Below, one piece after another: positions 41,911 to 50,334 of a stretch of DNA of 64,000 nucleotides (positions within the stretch are counted from its first letter, which is position 1; each line of letters starts with the position of its first letter). The stretch lies in assembly GCF_001713395.1 (NCBI RefSeq), contig NZ_CP016452.1:1550001-1614000 (forward strand). The letters run 5' to 3'. The notes under the pieces were generated by a model. It was not told the origin of the DNA. It did no database searches and saw only the letters and a program-made list of their open reading frames with translations. The stretch is from Sinorhizobium sp. RAC02 (lineage in GTDB: Bacteria; Pseudomonadota; Alphaproteobacteria; Rhizobiales; Rhizobiaceae). Both the position numbers and the translations under genes were made by a program.

Positions 41911-43119
41911 TCAGGCCAGCATGTCGGCAAGACGCCGTGCGGACCCGAGCGCGAGCGTCCAGCCGAGCATGCCGTGTCCCGCGTTGACGTAGACGCCGCG
42001 GATTTTTCGTGAGGGGGCGATGAGCGGGTGGGAGGATGGTGTCATCGGACGCTCGCCGGACCAGTGCTGCGACCATTCCGCCTGATCGAAACAACCGGGC
42101 AGCACGGCACGCGCCGTCTCCCGCAGGATTGCGAAGCGATCCTGCGCAAAGCCCGAGCCGGGTGTCACGATATCGGCAAGGCCCGCGACGCGGAACCGAT
42201 AGCCGATAGCCGCAAACGCGAGCTTGCGCTTCACATCCGTCAGGCTGACGTGGGGCGCGCCCTGCTGCCAGGGCACGGTCAGGGAATAGCCGGCGACGGG
42301 CTGGACCGCCCGCGCTTCCGGCAGGGCCGCAGTAAGGGTGCGGATCAGCGGGCCGGCCGTAACGACGGCGACATCAACCGGCAGCGGCTCGCAATCCGCA
42401 AACCGGACAGCCGAAAGGCGCCCGGCATGCTGCTCGAACCCGACAACCCTTTTTCCGAAGGCTCTCGATATGGCATATCTGTGGGCCGCAAAGTCCGTCA
42501 GTTGTCGGCAGAATGCCGCTGCATCGCCGAGCGCATCGTCCGGGGTGTAGACGGCGCCTGCGACATCGCCCTGATACTTTTTTAGGGCCGGCTCCACGGC
42601 CTCGGCCTCGGCCCTCGACAGGATGCGCTGATCTAGCCCCATCTGCCGCTTGCGCTCAACGGTCGGACGGGCTGCGGCAAGGCTCGGTGCATCCGGATAG
42701 AGATGCAGCTTGCCGGCGACACGGTAGTCGAAAGTCAGATCCGCTTCCGCCAAGAGCGTTGCCATTTCCCGCCGGGATTCATCGGCAAGTCGTAGAATGG
42801 CGCTGGTGTTCTTCCACCAGCGCCGCGACGGCGCATGGCTGAGAAACCGGAGACCCCAGAGCAAGAAATCCGCATCGAGCCGCAGGCGGACGCGAAACGC
42901 CGGATCACGATGCGCCAGGATAGCCGGCAAATGCCGCAGCAAGGCGGGCGAGGCCATGGCATCGCCATAGGCCCAGGACAACTGGCCCGCATTGGCCGCA
43001 CTTGCCCCCCTGCCCGGCGCCGCCTCCGCATCGATCAACGTGACGCGGTGCCCGGCCCGCGCCAGCAGATAGGCCGATGAAACGCCGACCACGCCGGCCC
43101 CGATAACGGCGATGTGCAT
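41911..43119 (-). CDS. DadA-like FAD-dependent amino acid oxidoreductase
   Basis: This 402-residue protein has the N-terminal FAD motif IAVIGAGVVGVSSAYLLARAG, then ASAANAGQLSW and VAVVTAGPL, and a C-terminal YVNAGHGMLGWTLALGS, which match the D-amino acid dehydrogenase (DadA) family. These enzymes oxidise amino acids to imino acids and pass electrons to the membrane quinone pool. The ATG at 43119 follows GGAGG. It lies 4 bases after the amidotransferase-RidA fusion gene, so an imine it makes could be hydrolysed by the RidA part. The substrate is inferred to be an amino acid brought in by the linked ABC importer. Confidence 0.88.
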   Translation of the reverse strand: MHIAVIGAGVVGVSSAYLLARAGHRVTLIDAEAAPGRGASAANAGQLSWAYGDAMASPALLRHLPAILAHRDPAFRVRLRLDADFLLWGLRFLSHAPSRRWWKNTSAILRLADESRREMATLLAEADLTFDYRVAGKLHLYPDAPSLAAARPTVERKRQMGLDQRILSRAEAEAVEPALKKYQGDVAGAVYTPDDALGDAAAFCRQLTDFAAHRYAISRAFGKRVVGFEQHAGRLSAVRFADCEPLPVDVAVVTAGPLIRTLTAALPEARAVQPVAGYSLTVPWQQGAPHVSLTDVKRKLAFAAIGYRFRVAGLADIVTPGSGFAQDRFAILRETARAVLPGCFDQAEWSQHWSGERPMTPSSHPLIAPSRKIRGVYVNAGHGMLGWTLALGSARRLADMLA

Positions 43120-43123
43120 CGCA

Positions 43124-44314
43124 TCAGCCCTCCACATCGCCAAGCAGCGCCGTCAGCTCGATCTCCACCGGCACGCCGCGCGGTAGCGATCCGACACCTA
43201 CGGCGAGGCGGGCATGCGGCCAGCAGGTCGGGAAAATCTCCCTCAGTAATTCAGAGGCGCCATCGACCACCGCTCCGTGCTGCGTAAAATCCGGCGTTGC
43301 GGCCACATAGCCGGCAAGCCGCACAAATCCTTTCACCCTGTCGAGTCTTCCGGCGATCCGCTCCAATTGCGCCAGCGCATTGAGAAGCGCCCAGCGGGCG
43401 CATTCTCGCCCGTCCTCGAGCGATACACCGTTTCCCAGATGGCCCGTTCGGAGAACGGCCTTGTCCTTCAAGGGCACCTGGCCGGATACCGTCACGGTAT
43501 CACCGACCCTGACCGCGCCGACAAAAGCGCCAGGCGGCGCGGGCGCCTCCGGCAGGGCCAGGCCGAGTGCGACAAGACGCCCCCGCACTGGACAAGGTGT
43601 TTTCGGAAGGCCATCCCCCGTTCCGCGCGCGGCGGCCCGCTCCACGAACGTGCGGAAGATCGCGCGATCGAAATCCGTCAGGCGATATTCGGGGTGCCAT
43701 TGAATGCCGAGGCAAAAGCCCGGCGTTTCCCCCTCGAAGGCCTCGATCACCCCGTCCCGGGCACGGGCAGTGACGCGGAACCGGCCGGCACCGGTCAGCG
43801 CATGCCGATGCAGGCTGTTCACTTTTGCCGTGCCGCCGCCGAGCACGTCAGCAAGCGCGCTCCCCGGCTCCACCGATATTTCGTGGGCAATGCGATCCGC
43901 CACAGCGCTCGGCATGTGGTCGACGGTTTCAGCCGGCAGGCTCCTTGCAAAGGTGCCGCCCAGCCATTCTCCGATGAGCTGCATGCCGTGGCAGATGCCG
44001 AGGAGAGGCTTTCCGGTATTGACCGCGTGTTCGACGAGCTTCAATTCGAACAACCGCCTTTCGGCCACCCCTTCGGCACCGGGTGTCGTGCCCGTGATCA
44101 GCACGCCATCGGCGAGATCAAGTGCTGCCGCGAGCGCATGTGTTTCATAGGGAAGGATCAGCGGCACACCACCCGCCTCGCTGATCGCCTCTGCATAATT
44201 GGCCCTCACCGCATAGGTCTTCTCGGTCGGAACGCCGGCCGGATCGTCTATATCCGGCGTCATGAGGATGACGGCGCGCCGGGTCGGGCGGCCTTCATGG
44301 GAAGGAATCGTCAT
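43124..44314 (-). CDS. class I glutamine amidotransferase (peptidase C26)-RidA fusion
   Basis: This 396-residue protein joins two domains. Residues 14-230 form a class I amidotransferase/gamma-glutamyl hydrolase with the nucleophile LLGICHGMQLIGE (Cys108) and IQWHPE (His207, Glu209), resembling PuuD-type gamma-glutamyl-GABA hydrolases. Residues 244-396 form a RidA domain (VSGQVPLKD, GHLGNGVSLEDG, HARLAVGVGSLP with Arg369 in the position of active RidA, and VEIEL). Together they could remove a gamma-glutamyl group and hydrolyse an imine. The gene is co-transcribed with DadA and an amino-acid importer. A TTG start 5 codons upstream is possible; neither has a strong ribosome binding site. Confidence 0.85.
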   Translation of the reverse strand: MTIPSHEGRPTRRAVILMTPDIDDPAGVPTEKTYAVRANYAEAISEAGGVPLILPYETHALAAALDLADGVLITGTTPGAEGVAERRLFELKLVEHAVNTGKPLLGICHGMQLIGEWLGGTFARSLPAETVDHMPSAVADRIAHEISVEPGSALADVLGGGTAKVNSLHRHALTGAGRFRVTARARDGVIEAFEGETPGFCLGIQWHPEYRLTDFDRAIFRTFVERAAARGTGDGLPKTPCPVRGRLVALGLALPEAPAPPGAFVGAVRVGDTVTVSGQVPLKDKAVLRTGHLGNGVSLEDGRECARWALLNALAQLERIAGRLDRVKGFVRLAGYVAATPDFTQHGAVVDGASELLREIFPTCWPHARLAVGVGSLPRGVPVEIELTALLGDVEG

Positions 44315-44335
44315 TGTCTTGTCTTTCAATGGAAG

Positions 44336-44998
44336 TTAGCGGGCCGCGGACGGCGCGAGGCGCTTGGAAAGAAGCGAAAAGGGCCAGGCGATCAGGAAGT
44401 AGCAGACGCCCACCGCGACATAGATCTGCAACGGCAGGAAATATTCCGTCGCCATGGCGCGGCCTGTCAGCACCAGTTCGTCCACCGTAATCAGCGATGC
44501 GAGGGAAGAGTCCTTCAGCAGCGAAACGAAGGTGACGATGAGCGGGGCGATGCTGATGCGCACCACTTGCGGCAATACGATCAGCGTAAAGCTCTGGTAG
44601 GGCGTGAAACCGACGGCGAGCGCCGCTTCACGCTGGCCGGCGGGGATCGCCATCAGGCCAGCGCGGAACAGTTCCGCCACCTGCGCGGCGAAGGCGAGCG
44701 CCAATCCGAGGATGGCCGCGGTGAAGGCGTCGAACGTGATGCCGATCCCCGGCAGTCCGAAATAGAGCAGGAAGAGAATGGCCAGAAGCGGCACACCACG
44801 CACGGCCGTAACGTAGAACGCCACGCCCCGCTCGAGTGCCGGCCACCGTGTGGTGCGGCAGAGCGCCAACAGAAGCCCGAACACCAGCGAGAGAGCAAAG
44901 GCCGAGACCGAAAGCAACGCCGTCTTGCCCATCGCTTCCAGAAGAAGCGGCAGCCATTCGCCGGCATGGTCGATATAGGGCTGGATGAATCTGGTCAT
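44336..44998 (-). CDS. amino acid ABC transporter permease (second subunit)
   Basis: This 220-residue protein has five hydrophobic segments and the polar-amino-acid permease pattern: ALLSVSAFALSLVFGLLLAL, AVRGVPLLAILFLLYFGLP and the coupling region AGLMAIPAGQREAALAVGFTPYQSF with LKDSSLASLI. It overlaps the preceding permease gene by four bases (ATGA) and pairs with it in the membrane to form the channel. Confidence 0.93.
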   Translation of the reverse strand: MTRFIQPYIDHAGEWLPLLLEAMGKTALLSVSAFALSLVFGLLLALCRTTRWPALERGVAFYVTAVRGVPLLAILFLLYFGLPGIGITFDAFTAAILGLALAFAAQVAELFRAGLMAIPAGQREAALAVGFTPYQSFTLIVLPQVVRISIAPLIVTFVSLLKDSSLASLITVDELVLTGRAMATEYFLPLQIYVAVGVCYFLIAWPFSLLSKRLAPSAAR

Positions 44999-45654
44999 GC
45001 CTTCAGCCTTCCGTACCGGGTTTCGAGAACACGGATCGCCTGCATCAAAGGCAGGGCGAGCGCGAGGTAAAGCACGGCAACCATGGTGTAGATCAGCGTG
45101 GTCTGGAAAGACGAGGTCACCAGGGAGCGTGCGTAGAACATGATCTCTGGCGCCGCGATGGCGGAAACGATGGATGTGTCTTTCAGAAGCTGCACGGCAT
45201 AGTTCCCAAGCGACGGCAGCGCGAGGCGCATGGCTTGCGGGGTGAGGATATCGAGGATCGTCTGGGTGGGCGTGAAGCCGACGGCGCGTGCTGCCTCGGC
45301 CTGGCCTTTCGGCAGGGCCGCAAAGCCCGCCCGGAACAGATCGCAGGTGACGGCGCCGCCGATCAGCCCGAGGCCGAGGATCGCGGCGGCAATGGATGAG
45401 AGCCGGAATCCGATGCTGGCCAGCCCGAAATAGAGGATGAACAGATGGGTCAGCGCCGGAATGTTGCGCATGATCTCGCAGTAGACATCGATCAGCGCAT
45501 GCAGCGTGCGGCGCTTTCCGAACTGCCGCACGAGGGCGAGGCCGAAGCCGAGGGACACGCTCAGGAACAAGGACACCAGCGTGACGACGACGGTGACGCC
45601 AGCCCCGGTGAGAAGCCCTTCCAAGATCAGGATGAAGTTCGATGGTCCGGTCAT
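44995..45654 (-). CDS. amino acid ABC transporter permease (first subunit)
   Basis: This 219-residue protein has the same layout as its partner: VVVTLVSLFLSVSLGFGLAL, EIMRNIPALTHLFILYFGLA and AGFAALPKGQAEAARAVGFTPTQTI with LKDTSIVSAI. A GAGGGG ribosome binding site supports the ATG at 45654; a frame reaching 45708 is rejected as it overlaps the ATPase gene. It lies 10 bases after the ATPase gene in the operon. Confidence 0.92.
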   Translation of the reverse strand: MTGPSNFILILEGLLTGAGVTVVVTLVSLFLSVSLGFGLALVRQFGKRRTLHALIDVYCEIMRNIPALTHLFILYFGLASIGFRLSSIAAAILGLGLIGGAVTCDLFRAGFAALPKGQAEAARAVGFTPTQTILDILTPQAMRLALPSLGNYAVQLLKDTSIVSAIAAPEIMFYARSLVTSSFQTTLIYTMVAVLYLALALPLMQAIRVLETRYGRLKA

Positions 45655-45664
45655 GGCATGCCCC

Positions 45665-46417
45665 TCAATGCCGGATCTGGCGGAGGAAAGCCTGGGTTCT
45701 CGGCTCACGTGGAGAGAGTATCAAGTCGCGCGCCGGCCCCTGTTCGACGATCCGGCCTCCATCCAGGAACAGCACCCGGTCGGCGATGTCGCGAGCAAAC
45801 GCGATCTCATGCGTGACGATCAGCATGGTGCGCCCTTCGGCGGCGAGTTCCTCCATCACCTTTAGCACCTCGTGCACCAGTTCGGGGTCGAGCGCCGAGG
45901 TCGGCTCGTCGAACAACATCAGCTTGGGCTTCTGGGCAAGCGCCCGCGCGATGGCCACGCGTTGCTGCTGGCCGCCGGAAAGCTCCAGCGGCGACGCATC
46001 GGCGCGATGGGTCATGTGCACCTTCGCCAGCATGTCGAGCGCCAGCTCCCGCGCCTCCCGTGCCGACAATCCCCGCACCTTGCGCGCGGCGATCGCGACG
46101 TTCTCAGTGACGGAGAGATGCGGCCAGAGATTGAAGAGCTGGAAGACCATGCCCATTTCGGCCCGCTGCGGCGCAAGCTGCCGGTCGGTCATCGGCCGGT
46201 CGAGGCGAACGCCGATCCGCTCACCATCGAGATGGATTTCGCCGGCACTTGGTTTTTCCAAGAAATTCAGGCAGCGTAGGCAGGTCGACTTGCCCGACCC
46301 GGAGGGGCCGATCAGGGCGATCTTTTCGCCCGCAGCCACGTCGAAGTCGATGCCCTTCAGCACCTCGACCGGACCATAGCTCTTCGTCAGGCCCGTCACG
46401 CTCAGCAGCGGGTTCAT
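45665..46417 (-). CDS. amino acid ABC transporter ATP-binding protein (GlnQ/HisP type)
   Basis: This 250-residue ATPase has IGPSGSGKSTCLRCLN (Walker A), MVFQLFNLWPHLSVTENV (Q loop), LSGGQQQRVAIARAL (signature) and LMLFDEPTSALDPELV (Walker B), followed by IVTHEIAFA (H loop). It has the family traits of polar-amino-acid importers and energises the two permeases encoded next. A hairpin lies between it and the binding-protein gene. Confidence 0.94.
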   Translation of the reverse strand: MNPLLSVTGLTKSYGPVEVLKGIDFDVAAGEKIALIGPSGSGKSTCLRCLNFLEKPSAGEIHLDGERIGVRLDRPMTDRQLAPQRAEMGMVFQLFNLWPHLSVTENVAIAARKVRGLSAREARELALDMLAKVHMTHRADASPLELSGGQQQRVAIARALAQKPKLMLFDEPTSALDPELVHEVLKVMEELAAEGRTMLIVTHEIAFARDIADRVLFLDGGRIVEQGPARDLILSPREPRTQAFLRQIRH

Positions 46418-46445
46418 GGCATTCCCCTTTATGATTGAGAGAGCG

Positions 46446-46478
46446 CCGGGCGGCGGCCACGGTGTCGCAACCGCCCGG
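46446..46478 (-). repeat. hairpin between binding-protein and ATPase genes
   Basis: CCGGGCGG (46446-46453) and CCGCCCGG (46471-46478) form a perfect 8-bp stem with a 17-base loop, 8 bases after the binding-protein stop. It probably stabilises the binding-protein mRNA and lowers downstream expression. Confidence 0.45.
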
Positions 46479-46486
46479 ATCGCATA

Positions 46487-47368
46487 TCAGCCGCCAGCAG
46501 CGCAGGATGGCAGCTTGTAATCCGCCGCGCGGTCGACGCCGGCCCGGAAATTCTCGCCGGCCGGCGTGTACCAGACATCGGCGGAAAGGCCGTAGCGCTC
46601 GCCGATCGCCTTCATCTCACAGGTCTTCCACATCTCGGCGATGATGCCGTCCACCTTCTGGCGCAGGTCGTCGTTCTTCTTGTTGAAGCCGTAGACCACC
46701 TGCCCTAGACCCGTCAGCAGGGGGAAGTCGGAGCTCGTGTCGGTGAAGGCGAGGAAATGCATGTTCCAGTCCGGGTTCTGCTTGATCGCATAGGACACCA
46801 CCGGCGGATCACCGATGACGGCATCGATGCGGCCGGCGGTCAGGTCGCGCACGGCGGCATCGGACGTGTCGTAGAGCGACAGTTCCAGGCCCGAAATCTT
46901 CTTCAGCTCCGGCACGAATGAAAAGCCGGTGATCGTGCCGACCTTCTTGCCTTCGAGATCCGACAGCTTGTCCCAGTTCGTCCCGGAGGACTGCATGATG
47001 CCGTTCTTGAAATAGTGGATCGGTTCGGAAAGGCTCATGATCTGCGTGCGCTTTTCCGTCCACCCCATCGTGCCGAGCATCACGTCGACGCGGCCCGCCT
47101 CGACCGAAGCGATGGTGCCTGACCATTCCATCAGCGCCGGCTGGACCTGGAGGCCGAGCTTTTCGGCCACCTTCTGCATGATCTCGCCGTCATAGCCGAT
47201 CAGCTTGCCGTCCTGCCAGCCGGAGCCGGGCATGTCGCCGGTGAAGGCGACCGTCAGTTTACCCTGCTCGGCGAGGTCGAAGGCCTGCGCCGTGGAGGAA
47301 AATAGCGAAAAGCTCCCGCCTGCCAGCAGCGCGCACACCACCAGCCTTCTCGAAAGAGAAAGTGTCAT
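46487..47368 (-). CDS. amino acid ABC transporter substrate-binding protein (family 3)
   Basis: This 293-residue protein has a signal peptide (MTLSLSRRLVVCALLAGG, cleavage after AQA) and the family-3 pattern: KLTVAFTGDMPGSGW, YDGEIMQKVAEKLGLQ, GRVDVMLGTMGWTEKR and GRIDAVIGDPP. It captures a polar amino acid or related compound in the periplasm. The ATG at 47368 follows AAGGA; a longer frame to 47512 is rejected. It is the first gene of the operon that ends with DadA, divergent from the GlxA-type regulator. Confidence 0.92.
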   Translation of the reverse strand: MTLSLSRRLVVCALLAGGSFSLFSSTAQAFDLAEQGKLTVAFTGDMPGSGWQDGKLIGYDGEIMQKVAEKLGLQVQPALMEWSGTIASVEAGRVDVMLGTMGWTEKRTQIMSLSEPIHYFKNGIMQSSGTNWDKLSDLEGKKVGTITGFSFVPELKKISGLELSLYDTSDAAVRDLTAGRIDAVIGDPPVVSYAIKQNPDWNMHFLAFTDTSSDFPLLTGLGQVVYGFNKKNDDLRQKVDGIIAEMWKTCEMKAIGERYGLSADVWYTPAGENFRAGVDRAADYKLPSCAAGG

Positions 47369-47538
47369 CTGTTCGATCCTTGAAGTTATTGGTTCCCCTG
47401 ACCGGCCACGTTCGCGGACCGGTGTTGCATTCAACGCAAAGGATGTTGCCACTGATGGGACTTGCTGGATTTTAAAAAACGGACTTTTTCTTTGAAAAAT
47501 GACACGAGCCATTCATAGTAGCCACGGAAGGGGCGAAA

Positions 47539-48603
47539 ATGGCTGTACAGGACGATGTTGCACGCACGGAGACCGAGGCCGACTACATCAGCTGGCTGGA
47601 TAGCCTCTGGACGGAGAGGCTGCTGGCGGCGCGCGACCGCAAACCGGACATTTCGGTCGGCATCCTTCTGTGGCCGACCTTTCCGATGATGTCGCTGACC
47701 GGTGTCGTCGAGCCGCTCCGCCACGCGGCGGATTTCGCGGACAATTCCCGCCCGCTCCATTGCCGCTGGTCGATCATGGGCAAGCCAGGCGACGCGACTG
47801 TAGCGAGTTGCGGCATCCGCATCCACGCCGACGCGCCCTACATCAACCCCACCGACTTCGACTATATCGTCGTGATCGGCGGTCTGCTTCCACATCTCCA
47901 GGCGGCCCCGGCCTCGCACCGCGACTACCTCCGCGTCGCCGCTTCCGCAGGCGTTCCCATCATCGGCGCCTGCACCGGCTCCTTCGTCCTTGCCCAGGAG
48001 GGATTGCTTATGGGGCGCAGGGCCGCCATCCACCCCTTTCATGCGGAGGATTTCCGGGTGGCGTTTCCACGTCAGCTCTTTTCCACGCGGGACGATTTTC
48101 TCGCCGAAGACGGCCGCATCACCGTGCCGGGGGGCGTATCGGTGCTTTCCCTGATGACTGAACTCATCCGCAAGCACTGCGGTCCGGACCGCGCGGCGAA
48201 GGCCGTCTACCAGCTCTCCCTGACCGATCAGAAGACGATGAGTGCCTTCGACCACGAACGCGCCTCCGCGTTCCGGCATGTCGGGGATGCCCGCGTGCAA
48301 AGAGCCATCGTGCTGATCGAGAGCCGCAAGGGCCGGGACGTAACGCCCGAGCGCATCGCCGGTACGATCGGCCTGTCGCCCCGCCAGTTCATACGCCTGT
48401 TCCAGGCGCATATCGGCATGACGCCGAAACATTTCATTCTGGAGACAAGGCTGCGCTACGTGCGCTTCCTGCTCGACAACAGCGTGCTGCCCGTCACCGC
48501 GATCGCCCATGAAACGGGCTTTTCCGATTCAGCGCATCTCGCAACGGCATTCCGCAAGAAATACCAAAGCTCGCCAAGCGAATTCCGACACCGTCGCCGA
48601 TGA
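47539..48603 (+). CDS. GlxA family transcriptional regulator (DJ-1/PfpI-AraC)
   Basis: This 354-residue protein has an N-terminal DJ-1/PfpI-like domain with FDYIVVIGGLLPHL and IIGACTGSFVLAQEG (nucleophile-elbow Cys), and a C-terminal AraC-type pair of helix-turn-helix motifs (TIGLSPRQFIRLFQAHIGMTP and AIAHETGFSDSAHLATAFRKK). GlxA-type regulators commonly activate amino acid or amine breakdown genes, such as ArgR or GbdR. It is divergent from the amino-acid importer operon and most likely activates it in response to the substrate. Confidence 0.92.
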   Translation: MAVQDDVARTETEADYISWLDSLWTERLLAARDRKPDISVGILLWPTFPMMSLTGVVEPLRHAADFADNSRPLHCRWSIMGKPGDATVASCGIRIHADAPYINPTDFDYIVVIGGLLPHLQAAPASHRDYLRVAASAGVPIIGACTGSFVLAQEGLLMGRRAAIHPFHAEDFRVAFPRQLFSTRDDFLAEDGRITVPGGVSVLSLMTELIRKHCGPDRAAKAVYQLSLTDQKTMSAFDHERASAFRHVGDARVQRAIVLIESRKGRDVTPERIAGTIGLSPRQFIRLFQAHIGMTPKHFILETRLRYVRFLLDNSVLPVTAIAHETGFSDSAHLATAFRKKYQSSPSEFRHRRR

Positions 48604-48657
48604 ATCCGGCGGGACAGGGCTCCGCTTTGACTTGAAGCCCCGTCCACTTTTGACGAT

Positions 48658-49305
48658 TTATCGGCCGTCCTGGAATTCCGCCATGCGACGGATGAGGAAG
48701 TAGCCGACCGTTGCCCCGGCATCCTGCAGGCCAACCGTCTTTTGCTGGAATGCAGCCGCCTTGCCGTGTTGCGCAACCAGGGACTTCGTGGCTTCCAGCG
48801 CCTGCTCGGCGGCCTGCGCCGTTGCCGCCAGCGCATCGGAGAGGGTCGCGCCGCTTGCCGCCTGTGCCTCCAGCGTCACGGCAATGGGATCGAGCACATC
48901 GAGCAGCGTCTTGTCGCCGACCTTGGCCTTGCCACGCTCGGCCACGCCATCGCGGAAGGCGCGCCAGAAAGCAGCGATCTCCGCCGTCCCGAGCGCATCC
49001 TTGCCCTCGACAGCCTTGCTGGCGCGCAGGAAACCGGTCGCCGTCAACGTGCCCATGGTGGAGGGTGCCGTGCGCGCCATCGTCGCCCCGGCGGTGCGCA
49101 GGAGCTTGGAAATGCCGGCCTCCGCGCCTTCCGCGTCGAGTGCCTCTGCGGCGGCGGCGAAGGCCTTGCTCATGGTGATGCCGAGGTCGCTGTCGCCCAC
49201 CTTGCCGTCGAGCGCGATGAGGAACTCGCGCTGTTCGGCAAAAAGTTCCTTCCAGCTCTTGAAGAGATCGATCAGGCCGGCTGCGTTCAATGTCTGCATG
49301 GTCAT
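48658..49305 (-). CDS. dhaL: DhaL-type dihydroxyacetone kinase subunit
   Basis: This 215-residue protein has the nucleotide-binding DhaL pattern DGKVGDSDLGITM, which keeps the three Mg-binding aspartates, then GATMARTAPSTMGTL and KVGDKTLLDVLDP. It would hold ATP or ADP for phosphorylation of a ketose held by the DhaK subunit. It is encoded 4 bases after that gene and is the last gene of a sugar-importer operon. No DhaM (PTS) subunit is seen in the window, so a direct ATP-using form is possible. The sugar is probably dihydroxyacetone, erythrulose or a similar short ketose. Confidence 0.88.
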   Translation of the reverse strand: MTMQTLNAAGLIDLFKSWKELFAEQREFLIALDGKVGDSDLGITMSKAFAAAAEALDAEGAEAGISKLLRTAGATMARTAPSTMGTLTATGFLRASKAVEGKDALGTAEIAAFWRAFRDGVAERGKAKVGDKTLLDVLDPIAVTLEAQAASGATLSDALAATAQAAEQALEATKSLVAQHGKAAAFQQKTVGLQDAGATVGYFLIRRMAEFQDGR

Positions 49306-49309
49306 GCCG

Positions 49310-50311
49310 TCACCCGACTACGTGCTGGAAGAATGGCGTGTTGGCCGGGGCGGCGACGAGACGGTCAAGTTCCTCGTCGAGATGCAGGATCGAGATCGAG
49401 GCGCCGGCCATTTCCATCGAGGTGGCAAACTCGCCGATCCAGACATGCTTGGCCGTGACACCACGCGCTTCGAGAAGCTGCGAGACGCGGCGGAAGAGGA
49501 TGTAGAGTTCTTCCAGCGGCGTACCGCCGAGACCGTTCATCAGCACGGCTACGGTGTCGCCCTGCTTGTAGTCCGTTTCCGCAAAGATGCGGTCCATCAT
49601 CTCGTCGACGACCGCATCTGCAGGCGCCAGCTTCTTGCGGCTGATGCCGGGCTCGCCGTGGATGCCCATGCCGATTTCCATCTCGTCCTCGCCGATCGAG
49701 AAGGTGGCATGGCCGATTTCCGGAACAACGCAGCTCGAAAGGGCAACGCCCATGGTGCGGGTGCGCAGCCGCGCCTTGTCGGCGAGGCGTGTGACCTCGT
49801 CGAGGGAGAGGCCTTCGGCCGCCGCCGCGCCGGCAGCCTTATAGATGAAAAAGATGCCGGCGACGCCGCGGCGCTTGTGTTCTTCGCCGACCACCGAGGA
49901 GGCGACGTCGTCATTGCCGACGACCTGCTTCACCACGATGCCGTCGAGATCGGCCAGTTCCGCCGCCATGTCGAAATTGATGATGTCGCCGGTATAATTG
50001 CCGTAGATGTAAAGAACGCCCGCACCCTGATCGATATGCTTGGTCACCTGGTACATCTGTTCAGCGCTGGGCGACTGGAAGACACCGCCGACGGCAGCAC
50101 CGTCCAGCATGCCATCGCCGACAAAGCCGAGGAACGTCGGCAGATGGCCGGAACCGCCACCGGTGGCAATGCCGACTTTGCCGGGCTTTGTCTTTGCCGT
50201 GACGAGGCAGCGCAAGTCACCGGCCGTATAGGTGACGGCCGGATGCGCCTTGTAGATGCCTTCCAGCATTTCGTCGACGAAACTGACGGGATCGTTCAGG
50301 AACTTCTTCAT
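49310..50311 (-). CDS. dhaK: DhaK-type dihydroxyacetone/ketose kinase subunit
   Basis: This 333-residue protein has IATGGGSGHLPTFLGFVG, GNYTGDIINFDMAAE, VVGNDDVAS and the covalent substrate histidine in MGIHGEPG, all typical of DhaK, which binds a ketose as a hemiaminal. The ATG at 50311 follows CGGAG. It is encoded between a sugar permease (24 bases upstream) and DhaL, so its substrate is likely the sugar carried by the importer or a product of it. Related pairs act on erythrulose. Confidence 0.9.
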   Translation of the reverse strand: MKKFLNDPVSFVDEMLEGIYKAHPAVTYTAGDLRCLVTAKTKPGKVGIATGGGSGHLPTFLGFVGDGMLDGAAVGGVFQSPSAEQMYQVTKHIDQGAGVLYIYGNYTGDIINFDMAAELADLDGIVVKQVVGNDDVASSVVGEEHKRRGVAGIFFIYKAAGAAAAEGLSLDEVTRLADKARLRTRTMGVALSSCVVPEIGHATFSIGEDEMEIGMGIHGEPGISRKKLAPADAVVDEMMDRIFAETDYKQGDTVAVLMNGLGGTPLEELYILFRRVSQLLEARGVTAKHVWIGEFATSMEMAGASISILHLDEELDRLVAAPANTPFFQHVVG

Positions 50312-50334
50312 GGGTTTTCTCCGGAAATGGGTGG

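Noticed and set aside
43277..45070. A 597-codon open frame on the plus strand
   Set aside because: It is the mirror of the amidotransferase-RidA gene and the amino-acid permease gene, both well supported on the minus strand.
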